A DNA stretch of 64,000 bases from Pseudoxanthomonas sp. Root65 (GTDB lineage: Bacteria > Pseudomonadota > Gammaproteobacteria > Xanthomonadales > Xanthomonadaceae). The stretch covers positions 832,017-896,016 of the forward strand of contig NZ_LMHA01000001.1 of NCBI RefSeq assembly GCF_001427635.1, given 5' to 3'. The notes under the pieces were generated by a model, which was given only the letters and a program-made list of their open reading frames with translations, searched no databases and was not told the origin of the DNA. The position numbers were made by a program, and so were the translations under genes. Numbering within the stretch: position 1 is the stretch's first letter; the number at the start of each line of letters is the position of its first letter. Shown piece after piece: positions 29,179 to 37,619 of this stretch.

Positions 29179-31110
29179 GTGGAAAGCCATAGAAGTTTTG
29201 GCGTCAGATCCCGCTGGCTGGTTTTGATCCTTGGCGCGGTGACTACGCTAGGCGTGGCCCCCGCCGCAGGCGGTCGCCCGCAGTGGGGTCCGCAGCAGCC
29301 CGAGATTCCAGCACCGCAGGACCGCAGATTCGACGGCGCGATACGCCTAGAGGTCGATGCCAGCGATTTGAATCGCAGGATATTCCGTGTCCGGGAAACC
29401 ATTCCTGTGCAGACGCCAGGCAGGACAACCCTGCTGTACCCGGCGTGGGAAGCATCCAGCCACGCGCGTACGCTGTCAGCGGCAAGTTTGGCGGGGCCGG
29501 TGGTGTTCGCCGGCTCGCAGCGTCTGGAGTGGCGGAGGGATGAGCTCGAGATGCACGCCTTCCACCTCGATGTGCCAGAAGGTGTCGACGACATCACCGT
29601 CGAGTTCCAGTACGCAGTAAGACCGGGCGACGCCATCCTGGGACCGGACCTGGTCGCAGTGCAGTGGCAAAGGCTGCTGCTCTACCCCGCGGGCTGGTAC
29701 GCGAGCAACATCCCCGTCCAGGCATCGGTCCGTCTCCCGAGTGGCCTGCATGCTGTTTCTTCGTTGCATGCCGAAGAGGCCTCCGACGGATCGGTGAGGT
29801 ACGCGGTCACGACGTTAGACACGTTGTTGGACGCGCCGGCGATAGCGGCCAGACATGTCCGCTCTTACGACTTGGGCCTGGCCGGACAGCCCGCCTTCCG
29901 GCTGAGTCTCCTGTCGGACAGCGGGGAAACTCCAGAACTGTCGGATCGGGACGCGGCCGACATGCGCCGCATGATGCGGGAAACCCATGCGGTATTCGGA
30001 CGAGCGCCGTACGAAAGGTTCGAGGCCTTGGTGATCCTGAGCGACGCGTTCCCTCCCGGGGGCATCGAGCACACCGATTCGGCTGAGATCTATCTCCCTG
30101 CGGATTACTTCCGGAACCGCTCCCGCCAACTCAACAACCTCGACCTGATCGTCCACGAACACGTGCATGCATGGAATGGCCGCTTTCGTGTGCCGGTAGG
30201 ACAGTGGACGCCCACGCCGAACACTCCAATACGCAATGGCATGCTGTGGAGCTACGAAGGTCAGACCGAGTTCTGGGGGCGAGTGCTGGCGGCCAGAAGC
30301 GGCCTCCGCAGCCAGCAGGAGACGCTGGACAAACTCGCGTTGGATGCGGCCACTGTCCAGGCGATGAATGGCCGGGCATGGAAGCCCCTGCGCGACACCA
30401 CCAACGACCCGCTTTACATGTCGAGTCGCGCCGCAGTGTGGCCGGAGTGGCAGCGCCGCAAGGACTACTACACAGAGGGAGTTCTGCTCTGGCTAGAGGT
30501 CGACATGATGCTTCGCGAAGGTTCCGGCGACCGATACGGCTTGGACGACTTGGCTGCCGCGTTCTACTCTGCTGAGCTTGGGCCAGGTCCGCACACTTAC
30601 ACCTTCGATGATCTGTGTGCCGCCCTGCACAGGCTGTTGCCCATCGACTGGTCAAAACATCTCGACGAACGGCTCGACACACACGTGCCGCTGGTACTTG
30701 GCGGCTTGGGTCGCGCCGGCTGGGAACTGGTCTATGACGAACAACCCACGGCCACTTTCCTGCAAAACGAGGCGGAGATGGGAGGTTACGATGTACGCCA
30801 TTCCATTGGCATGGTGGTCGACGCGCACGGACGAGTGCAGTCGGTCACGTGGGAAGGCCCGGCATTCCGCGCGGGCATTGGTCCAGGGGCGGTAGTGGAG
30901 GCGATCAATGGCGAAGCGTTCTCTCGCGAAGCGCTACTGCGCGCGATTGCGAGAAGCGTTGATGAACCGGTGGCATTACGGATCAACCAAGGCGCGTATC
31001 GGTCCGACCTGGAGATCGACTATGACAGGGGAGCGCGCTATCCGCATTTGCGCAGAATGAGCGGCCGCCCTGACCGGCTAGCGCAACTCCTGAATTCACG
31101 ATCGCCTTAG
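29179..31110 (+). CDS. M61-family (glycyl aminopeptidase-like) metallopeptidase with PDZ domain
   Basis: A 643-residue exported protein. GTG 29179 has GAGG 6 nt upstream and is followed by a signal-type hydrophobic stretch (WLVLILGAVTTLGVAPAAG). An N-terminal beta domain precedes the gluzincin motif HEHVHAWNG near residue 327; the third zinc ligand is the Glu in YEGQTEFWG, about 30 residues on. A PDZ domain occupies about residues 540-610 (SIGMVVDAHGRVQSV, PGAVVEAINGEAF). M61 enzymes cleave N-terminal Gly or Ala from peptides. It is divergent from a PAS-HTH regulator and has no same-strand partner. Confidence 0.85.
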   Translation: MESHRSFGVRSRWLVLILGAVTTLGVAPAAGGRPQWGPQQPEIPAPQDRRFDGAIRLEVDASDLNRRIFRVRETIPVQTPGRTTLLYPAWEASSHARTLSAASLAGPVVFAGSQRLEWRRDELEMHAFHLDVPEGVDDITVEFQYAVRPGDAILGPDLVAVQWQRLLLYPAGWYASNIPVQASVRLPSGLHAVSSLHAEEASDGSVRYAVTTLDTLLDAPAIAARHVRSYDLGLAGQPAFRLSLLSDSGETPELSDRDAADMRRMMRETHAVFGRAPYERFEALVILSDAFPPGGIEHTDSAEIYLPADYFRNRSRQLNNLDLIVHEHVHAWNGRFRVPVGQWTPTPNTPIRNGMLWSYEGQTEFWGRVLAARSGLRSQQETLDKLALDAATVQAMNGRAWKPLRDTTNDPLYMSSRAAVWPEWQRRKDYYTEGVLLWLEVDMMLREGSGDRYGLDDLAAAFYSAELGPGPHTYTFDDLCAALHRLLPIDWSKHLDERLDTHVPLVLGGLGRAGWELVYDEQPTATFLQNEAEMGGYDVRHSIGMVVDAHGRVQSVTWEGPAFRAGIGPGAVVEAINGEAFSREALLRAIARSVDEPVALRINQGAYRSDLEIDYDRGARYPHLRRMSGRPDRLAQLLNSRSP

Positions 31111-31693
31111 AAGCCGCTCTCACACTACTGCGGAGCAACTACGGGGCTGGCGGGCCGAGGCGCTCAAAACTTCAAGCGCTTCTCGCCGATTGGCTGATAC
31201 TGGGCCGGCTTTACCGGAAAGTCGGCGGCGCGACGCGCACGCCTGATAACAATGCCAATCTCCTATTTCGGCGAAATCCGCTTCGGGTCGGAAGCGGCCT
31301 TGGGTGCTGCGCCATGACGTTCTTGGCATGCCGCTTGGCAAGCGAGACGATGAGTTGGATGGCGGATTTCGGCAACAAGCTGCTGCCCAAATACCGGGAG
31401 ACTGACGGAGCTGCAGTGGATGTTCTCTACGAAGTTCGGTCAACTCGCTCGTTAGTATCTCGCAGTCAGCTCATATGTCTGCGAGGCACCCCAGCCTGTA
31501 CGCCAGCTCATGTTGAAGCTCGACAAAGATGGGGTCGGGCTTGAGGCTGCATGACGACCATGCGACTCGATCTGCCGGTGAGATTGCATGATGATGTCTC
31601 GTTGCTCAAAGACTCTATGCGCTCGCGTCGTCCAGGAGCAGACAGCAGTGATAAGCATCTGCCATCCGGCGGCGAATGCACTTGGAAGCGCAT
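31111..31693. other. Non-coding stretch with a hairpin
   Basis: I find no convincing gene in these 583 bp. CCGCTTC (31278-31284) and GAAGCGG (31291-31297) form a 7-bp hairpin with a 6-nt loop, similar in core sequence to the hairpins ending the two dispersed repeat copies. Short open frames here are Arg- or Ser-rich without any recognisable fold. The stretch separates the AT-richer peptidase patch from the histidine kinase gene. Confidence 0.5.
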
Positions 31694-33091
31694 CTACACT
31701 GCAGCGGGTAGCGCCACTTTGAACGTCGTGCCAACCCCCAGCTGGCTATGTGCGCTTATCGTACCGCCGACCCGTGTCACCAAGTCGCGGATGACGGACA
31801 GGCCAAGACCGGTACCCTCCCCCGCTGGCTTTGTTGTGAAAAAGGGCTCGAAGACGCGTGCGAGCACCTCTTCACCCATGCCTGAGCCGGTATCGGTGAA
31901 CTCCAGCACGCTGCCACCGTCGTCACCCTGCGCGACGCCGATGGAGAAGACGCCGCCGTTGGGCATCGCATGATCGGCATTCGCCGCGATGTTGAGGACC
32001 ATGAGCTCGAACCGGTCCCTGTCCATCCGGATCGGTGCCGCAGCATCGTCCAGGGCGAACCGCAGTTCAACCTCGGGCTTGAGCAGTTGGCGCAGCATGG
32101 ACTGGATTTCCATCAGGGCACTGGCGGCATGGAAGGTCTCTTCCGCGTAGTCGTCCTGCCGCGCGAACGTCATCAGCTTGTGCGTGAGCAGCGTCGCCCG
32201 GCGCGCAGCCGCCTCGATGCCTTCGAACGACGCCCTGCCTTCCTCCACCTGGCCCGCCCTGAGGCCCTTGCGCGCATAACCGCTGATCACGGCCATGATG
32301 TTGCCGAAATCGTGCGCCACACCTCCCGCCAGTCGACCCACCGCCTCGACCTTGCGGGCGTGGATGAGTTGCTCCTGTGCGAGCTCGCGATCGTTGATCT
32401 CCTGCTGCAATCGCTGGTTCGTTGCCGCGAGCTGGTTGCCGCGCGCCGTGGCTTCGCCCAGGCTCTGGCGCAACGCGGCCGAACTGCGGTCGAGCACGAT
32501 GGCGATCATCAGGAACATGGCGGCACTGAACGCGGCGTCGCCGTACAGCGCGGCGGCGTCGCCCTGGCGGGACACATCCACCGAGATGCCCAGGAAGAAC
32601 GCGGCCACGATGCAGGCGAACATCAGCCAGAGCGCCGCCCTGCCCACCACGAGCCCCGCGATCGCCATCCAGATGACCAGCACGGGCTGCTCGAAGCGTT
32701 GGGCACCGAACCCGGTGGCCAGGTAGGCAGGCACCACGGAGGCGGCGAACACCACCAGCAGCAACCGCGAAGCCCACGCGAAACGTCCATGCCGGATCAG
32801 CACGAAGCTGATGGCCGCGGCGGCGCACACCGACAGGCTCAGCGCCATGCTGGTGAGTTCGCCCGGCCGCCACGGGATATCGACCGCAAAGGCGCGATAC
32901 GCCCATGCCAGCGCAGGCAGCACCGCCAGCAGCGACGAGATCAGTTGCAGCATCGGCGCATTGCGCCTGTCGACCGGGTCGGCGATGGGTACATTGCGCC
33001 ACCACGCGATGGGCGCGCGCCACAGGCGGGCCAGACGCGATGCCGGAGTACCGTGGCGCCCGCGGGCGACGAAGATGTCGCCCTCACTCAT
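31694..33091 (-). CDS. Membrane-bound sensor histidine kinase
   Basis: A 465-residue kinase. Residues about 45-200 contain about six membrane helices with little periplasmic loop, then a coiled-coil linker (QLAATNQRLQQEINDRELAQ), the HisKA box with His260 (GGVAHDFGNIMAVISGYARK), the N box (LMVLNIAANADHA), and G boxes (FTDTGSGMG, GEGTGLGLSVI). It lacks a receiver domain, so it needs a separate response regulator. It lies 86 bp after the OmpA-family gene on the same strand and is probably the last gene of the surface operon; the orphan OmpR-type regulator at 47379 is the obvious partner. Signal unknown. Confidence 0.88.
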   Translation of the reverse strand: MSEGDIFVARGRHGTPASRLARLWRAPIAWWRNVPIADPVDRRNAPMLQLISSLLAVLPALAWAYRAFAVDIPWRPGELTSMALSLSVCAAAAISFVLIRHGRFAWASRLLLVVFAASVVPAYLATGFGAQRFEQPVLVIWMAIAGLVVGRAALWLMFACIVAAFFLGISVDVSRQGDAAALYGDAAFSAAMFLMIAIVLDRSSAALRQSLGEATARGNQLAATNQRLQQEINDRELAQEQLIHARKVEAVGRLAGGVAHDFGNIMAVISGYARKGLRAGQVEEGRASFEGIEAAARRATLLTHKLMTFARQDDYAEETFHAASALMEIQSMLRQLLKPEVELRFALDDAAAPIRMDRDRFELMVLNIAANADHAMPNGGVFSIGVAQGDDGGSVLEFTDTGSGMGEEVLARVFEPFFTTKPAGEGTGLGLSVIRDLVTRVGGTISAHSQLGVGTTFKVALPAAV

Positions 33092-33177
33092 GAATCCGCT
33101 CGCTGGACGACCGGACGACGCGCAGGTTTCCCATCACTCCACTCCATCCATCCACGAAGACAGGTGGAGTATAGGCG

Positions 33178-34197
33178 TTACTGTGAGTCGACCTGGGCGG
33201 AATGAACGAGCAACCGCACTTCGACGCGGCGATTGGGGATCAGGCACTCGCGCAGGGCTGCCTGGGGCTTCACACCGTCGCACTGCTGGACCTGCTCCAC
33301 GTCACCCTTGAAGGTGTACGTGATCATGGCCGGATCGATGCCGCGCTCCATGAGCAATGCCTGCACGGTCTGGGCACGCCGTTCGGAGAGCGCCTGGTTG
33401 TAGTCGAATCCGCGCCCCTGCAGACGGTCGGCGTGGCCCACCAGTTCCACGCCCGTCAGCGTCAATCCTTCCTTGGGCAGGCGGGCCAGTTCGCGATCGA
33501 GGCTCGATAGCGAGTAGACCCGGGTGTCGTCGCGACCGGAGCGATCGAACTCGAACAGCACGTTGACGGTCAGCGCGGTGCCGGCGGGCACTGCGGTGGG
33601 TGCGTCGGGAGTGGCGCCGCATTGGCGCGCCAAGGCTTCAGCGTCGCTGATCCAGTCCTCGGCGATCTGGATGTAGGGCTTGGCGTGGCGCCACTGCTGC
33701 TGGTTGAACTCGTTGCCCGCGTGCACCAGTTCCACTTCGCCACAGGCCACGGCCTGTTGCGCGCAGCTGAAGCCCGGCGTGCCATGGATGGCACGCAGGC
33801 GTTGCCACAGGTCCTCGCGCACGCGTGCGGCACCGTTCACCAGCGGGGTGTCGGTCGGCAGCGGTGACACGCCCTGTTCCATGCCGACGATAAGCTTCTC
33901 CGATTCGGTCAGCGCTTCCTGCGGGAAGTCGCTGCGGTCGTTGCGGCTGTATTCGTGGAAGGACACGTCCAGCCAGCACTGCGCCTTGGACAGGTGGTAG
34001 TCGCGCACCGGGCGTCCGGCATCGTTGAGCGCCTTGATGCGCCCCTGCGTGTGCTCGTAGCCGGACAGGTCGGCGTGGATGGCCTCGTCGGTGATCCGGT
34101 CGCGTTGCGGGGTGAGCACGGTCTGCTGCGCGCTGGCGCCCATGGCCAGGGTGGCGAGGACGGCGGCGGCGAGAAGGGCGGGCTTGGTGATGGTCAT
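33178..34197 (-). CDS. OmpA-family cell-envelope protein
   Basis: A 339-residue protein with a signal peptide (cleavage near GASAQ), a helical N-terminal half with paired Cys residues (KAQCWLDVSF, FSCAQQAVACGE), and a C-terminal OmpA/peptidoglycan-binding domain from about residue 205 (LTVNVLFEFDRSGRDDTRVY, then GHADRLQG, NQALSERRAQTV and PNRRVEVRL). It would anchor an outer-membrane assembly to murein. GAGGAAAC precedes the ATG and overlaps the end of the outer-membrane protein gene, 11 bp upstream, so co-translation is likely. Confidence 0.9.
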   Translation of the reverse strand: MTITKPALLAAAVLATLAMGASAQQTVLTPQRDRITDEAIHADLSGYEHTQGRIKALNDAGRPVRDYHLSKAQCWLDVSFHEYSRNDRSDFPQEALTESEKLIVGMEQGVSPLPTDTPLVNGAARVREDLWQRLRAIHGTPGFSCAQQAVACGEVELVHAGNEFNQQQWRHAKPYIQIAEDWISDAEALARQCGATPDAPTAVPAGTALTVNVLFEFDRSGRDDTRVYSLSSLDRELARLPKEGLTLTGVELVGHADRLQGRGFDYNQALSERRAQTVQALLMERGIDPAMITYTFKGDVEQVQQCDGVKPQAALRECLIPNRRVEVRLLVHSAQVDSQ

Positions 34198-34208
34198 GTC
34201 GTGTTTCC

Positions 34209-37200
34209 TCAGCGCACCGGGTCGCGGTAGCGGACGTCGTCTCTACGGAAAAGGTCTTCGTCGAACTTGAAGCGCAGGCGGATGAACGCGCCCTGCTGCG
34301 TGTACTCGTAACCGGTCAGGTCCTCGTCCCCGCGGAAGCCGGTGGCGTTGTAGCCCGCCGACAGCCAGAGGTTTTGCCGCAGCAGCCGCCCCACTTCCAC
34401 GCCGAACGCATACTGGTTGGCGCCGTCCTGGCCGCGGAACGTGGAACCCAGCACGCCGATGTCCCAGTTCTCGGTGATGTCGTAGACCACGCGGCCGGAG
34501 ACCAGCACCGCGTTGAAGTCGTCATCGACGCGGCCGGTGTCGGCATAGAAGAAGCTGTCCTGCTGCCACTTCGCGGCCACGCGGCCGGTCAGCCACCACG
34601 GCCGCGACGGATGCCAGTCGGCATGCGCCGAGACGATGTGCGCGCTGGTGCGGATGTCCTGGCCCGTGCCCGAACCGAAGCCCGAGCCGTCCATGCCGCT
34701 CTCGTCCTTCTCCAGCTTGTACTCGTAGCGGGCCAGCGCGTTGACGCGGTTGGTGTCCGTGTCGCGGTACGCCGCACCGATCTGGAAACGGTCCTGCAAC
34801 ACGTCGCCGCGCGCGTCGTACTCGGTGCGCAGCAGGTAGTTGCGCGCCAGCAGCGTCCAGTCGCGGCTCAGCTTGCGGGCCGCCAGGAACTGCAGCAGCG
34901 TGGTGCTGTAGCCCTCGTTGGTCGGCGTGCCGGCCACATCGTCGGAGATGCGGTGCTCCACGCGCACGCTGCCGCGCCACATCGGATTGGCGGTGTAGTC
35001 CAGCGCGACGCCGATGCCGGTCGAATCGCCGACGTTGCCGGAGATCACGTTGGTATGTTCCAACGACGTATCCAGGCGCAGGCCCTCGCGCAGGTCCCAG
35101 CGGTTGCGGATGCCCGACGCGGCCTGGATGTCGCGGCCCGCGATGGCGTCACGCAGCCGGTACTCCGAGAACAGCTGCGTATCCTTGATGAAGCTGGTAT
35201 CCACGCCCAGCGCGAGCGTGTCCGCTTCGCGCCCATCCTGGGTCAGGCCGTTGACGCCGCTGATGCCGGTCTGCTTTTCGTAGCGGCCATACACGCGACT
35301 GCGTTCGCGCAGCTGGTAGTCCATGCCGAGCGCCACGCGGTTGCGGTCCTCGCCATGGATGTCCTGCTCCACTTCGCCGCCCAGGCTGAAACGGTCGCTG
35401 GCGCGATAGCCCACGCCGATGCGCAGCATGTCCGACGACAGTTCGGTGCCTACCGGCAGGCCGCTGGCCACGTCGTTCGGGTTGCCGCTGCTGATGATCG
35501 GCAGGCCGGTCAACGGATCGAGCGGTTGCTGGCCATAGCCCAGCGCACCACCGCCGGCGCCGGTGGCATAGCCGCCGGACAATCCGCCGATGTTGCCGTA
35601 GCCGCTGTTGGTGGCCCAGGTGTAGTACGCGCCCACGGTCTCGCGGATGGCGCGGTAGCCGACATCCAGCGTCAGCTTGTCGGTCAGCTTCACCCGCGTG
35701 CCCGCGCTGGCGGCGTTGCGTTCACCCCCATCGGGATTGCGGTCCTCGCTGCGCAGCCCTTCGGCATACAGCTCGAACCGGTCGTTGAGACGCCAGCGCG
35801 TGGTCAGGCTGTACTCGCCGCGGCCGCCGTACAGCGGCGACGCGGGATTGTTGAACTCCGGATCGGACTGGCCGGCGAACAGCTTCAGGTCCACGTCCTC
35901 GCTGGCGTGTCCCAGCTCCATGCGCCACGCGTTGCCTTCCACCAGCCCGCTGAGGCCCTGCAGCGCGGGCGTGCCGTACTGGTTGACCGAGTTGGTGTTC
36001 ACTTCGCTGCGCGTGCGCGCGGCTTCGGCCACCAGCCACGTGTTCGCGCCCAGGCGGTAGCCGATGTTCGCGCTGCCCATCTCGAAGGCGGCGAACGGAT
36101 TTCGGTCGTCCACGTACGAGCCGCCGATCTCGCCGTGCTCGCCCACGCGCAGCTGCGCATCCGCGCCCAGTACCAGGAACTTTTCGGTGCCCTGGTCCAG
36201 TTCGTAGGTGATGCGCAGCGAAACGGGATTGAGGTCGCTGTCGAACGACGGCAGGAAGCTGTTGAGCAGGATGCGCCCGGAGAACGGCTCGAAGCTGTAG
36301 TCCACCAGCCGCCCCAGCGGACGCACCGAGACGATGCGCGAAGGCTGGTTGCGATCGCGGACGACCACTTCCACGCGCTCGCTGCCTTCCAGCACCGCAT
36401 TGTTGCGCAGGCCGTAAGGACCGCTGCCGGAAGCGGGAAGCTCCTCGATCACCTGGCGCAGCGAATCCTCGATGGCGAAGACATTGCCGCGCACGCGTGC
36501 GTTTTCGAAGTGCCAGCCCAGGCCGGTGGCGGTGCGGTTGTAGGTGCCCAGCACGCGCGGCGCGGCGCGGCTGCCGGCATCCACGCCGGTCTGCGTCGCC
36601 AGGTTGTCGCCGGTCTGGAAATCGCCATACAGCAGGTAGCTGCGGCCCTTGTCCACGCGCACGTACAGGCGTTCGGCCGACCGCGCATCGAAGCCGCGCA
36701 GCGAGGCGTCGCCGTATACAGGGTAGAACTCTTCCGGCTGGATGTCGCGCAACAGGCGGGCACGCACCTCCTTGTCGGAATCGTAAGCCGCGGTGAGCAG
36801 GTATTCGCCCTTGATCGTGCCCTTGGCGAAGAACGCCGCACGCGCCGCACCGTTGGCCTTGCCACTGTTGAACTGCTTCTCCCAGCGACGGATCTCGCGC
36901 TCGAAGCCATCGCCGCGTTGGGTGCCGTTGATCAACCCGTCGCCGTTGCGGCGGAAGTTGATCACGCCTTCGATCAGGCCGGTGGCGATCATGTCGCGCA
37001 TTTCCGGCACGAAGCCGACCACGCCCTCGGCGCTGTGCGCGCCCGACGTCACCCGCAGCAGCACGTCCTGCGGATCGTGCGGCGCGAGCAGTTCGAATTC
37101 GGCCCTGCCGTCGCGCACGGGAAGCTGCACGCCGGGCGTGGCCTTGTCGGCATCCAGCCGGCCGGGACCGAGTTCGTCGGTGCGTCCGTCCGGCAGCTTG

Positions 37201-37619
37201 ATGCGCCCTCCGGTGTGCTCGATGGTGGCGAACGCGTCGCCCGCCATCGGCTTGCCGTCGGCATCGAACAGCTGCACCACCACGCGCACCGGCGACTGGC
37301 CATCGGCTGGGACGCCGTCGCGGTCGACATCGACCACCACGCGGTCGACGCCCGCGTTGACGCGGTAGTCCACGTTGCCCGGCTGCGCGTACAGCGGTTG
37401 CGACGCGGTGTCCTGCAGCTGCGGGGATTGCGGGAACAGGGGCGTGCCCTGCCCCAGCACGGGCGTGAAGCGCTGGTCGCCGGACACGGTCTGCGCCGTC
37501 GCCAGCGTGGGCACGATGGCCAGCGCGAGGGCGAGCGCCAGCGGATGGTGGGAATGACGCGTGACACGCATGGGCTTGGCTTCCGACGGGGCTGAGGGGC
37601 GGGAGGGGATGCGGCTCAT
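34209..37619 (-). CDS. Large outer-membrane beta-barrel protein with Ig-like N-terminal domain
   Basis: A 1136-residue protein. ATG 37619 overlaps the stop of the giant gene (ATGA) and has AAGGAGG 7 nt upstream, inside that gene's last codons. A signal sequence follows (LALALALAIVPTLATA), then an Ig/invasin-like domain at about residues 60-200 (VDYRVNAGVDRVVVDVDRDG), and from about residue 250 a long series of amphipathic strands alternating with turns, ending in charged strands typical of barrels. No TonB box or plug motif was seen. It is the likely outer-membrane partner, receptor or export port for the upstream giant protein. Confidence 0.8.
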   Translation of the reverse strand: MSRIPSRPSAPSEAKPMRVTRHSHHPLALALALAIVPTLATAQTVSGDQRFTPVLGQGTPLFPQSPQLQDTASQPLYAQPGNVDYRVNAGVDRVVVDVDRDGVPADGQSPVRVVVQLFDADGKPMAGDAFATIEHTGGRIKLPDGRTDELGPGRLDADKATPGVQLPVRDGRAEFELLAPHDPQDVLLRVTSGAHSAEGVVGFVPEMRDMIATGLIEGVINFRRNGDGLINGTQRGDGFEREIRRWEKQFNSGKANGAARAAFFAKGTIKGEYLLTAAYDSDKEVRARLLRDIQPEEFYPVYGDASLRGFDARSAERLYVRVDKGRSYLLYGDFQTGDNLATQTGVDAGSRAAPRVLGTYNRTATGLGWHFENARVRGNVFAIEDSLRQVIEELPASGSGPYGLRNNAVLEGSERVEVVVRDRNQPSRIVSVRPLGRLVDYSFEPFSGRILLNSFLPSFDSDLNPVSLRITYELDQGTEKFLVLGADAQLRVGEHGEIGGSYVDDRNPFAAFEMGSANIGYRLGANTWLVAEAARTRSEVNTNSVNQYGTPALQGLSGLVEGNAWRMELGHASEDVDLKLFAGQSDPEFNNPASPLYGGRGEYSLTTRWRLNDRFELYAEGLRSEDRNPDGGERNAASAGTRVKLTDKLTLDVGYRAIRETVGAYYTWATNSGYGNIGGLSGGYATGAGGGALGYGQQPLDPLTGLPIISSGNPNDVASGLPVGTELSSDMLRIGVGYRASDRFSLGGEVEQDIHGEDRNRVALGMDYQLRERSRVYGRYEKQTGISGVNGLTQDGREADTLALGVDTSFIKDTQLFSEYRLRDAIAGRDIQAASGIRNRWDLREGLRLDTSLEHTNVISGNVGDSTGIGVALDYTANPMWRGSVRVEHRISDDVAGTPTNEGYSTTLLQFLAARKLSRDWTLLARNYLLRTEYDARGDVLQDRFQIGAAYRDTDTNRVNALARYEYKLEKDESGMDGSGFGSGTGQDIRTSAHIVSAHADWHPSRPWWLTGRVAAKWQQDSFFYADTGRVDDDFNAVLVSGRVVYDITENWDIGVLGSTFRGQDGANQYAFGVEVGRLLRQNLWLSAGYNATGFRGDEDLTGYEYTQQGAFIRLRFKFDEDLFRRDDVRYRDPVR

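Noticed and set aside
34374..37595. Plus-strand open frame of 1073 codons opposite the outer-membrane protein gene
   Set aside because: Antisense shadow of a GC-rich gene; no domain, signal or plausible ribosome-binding site.
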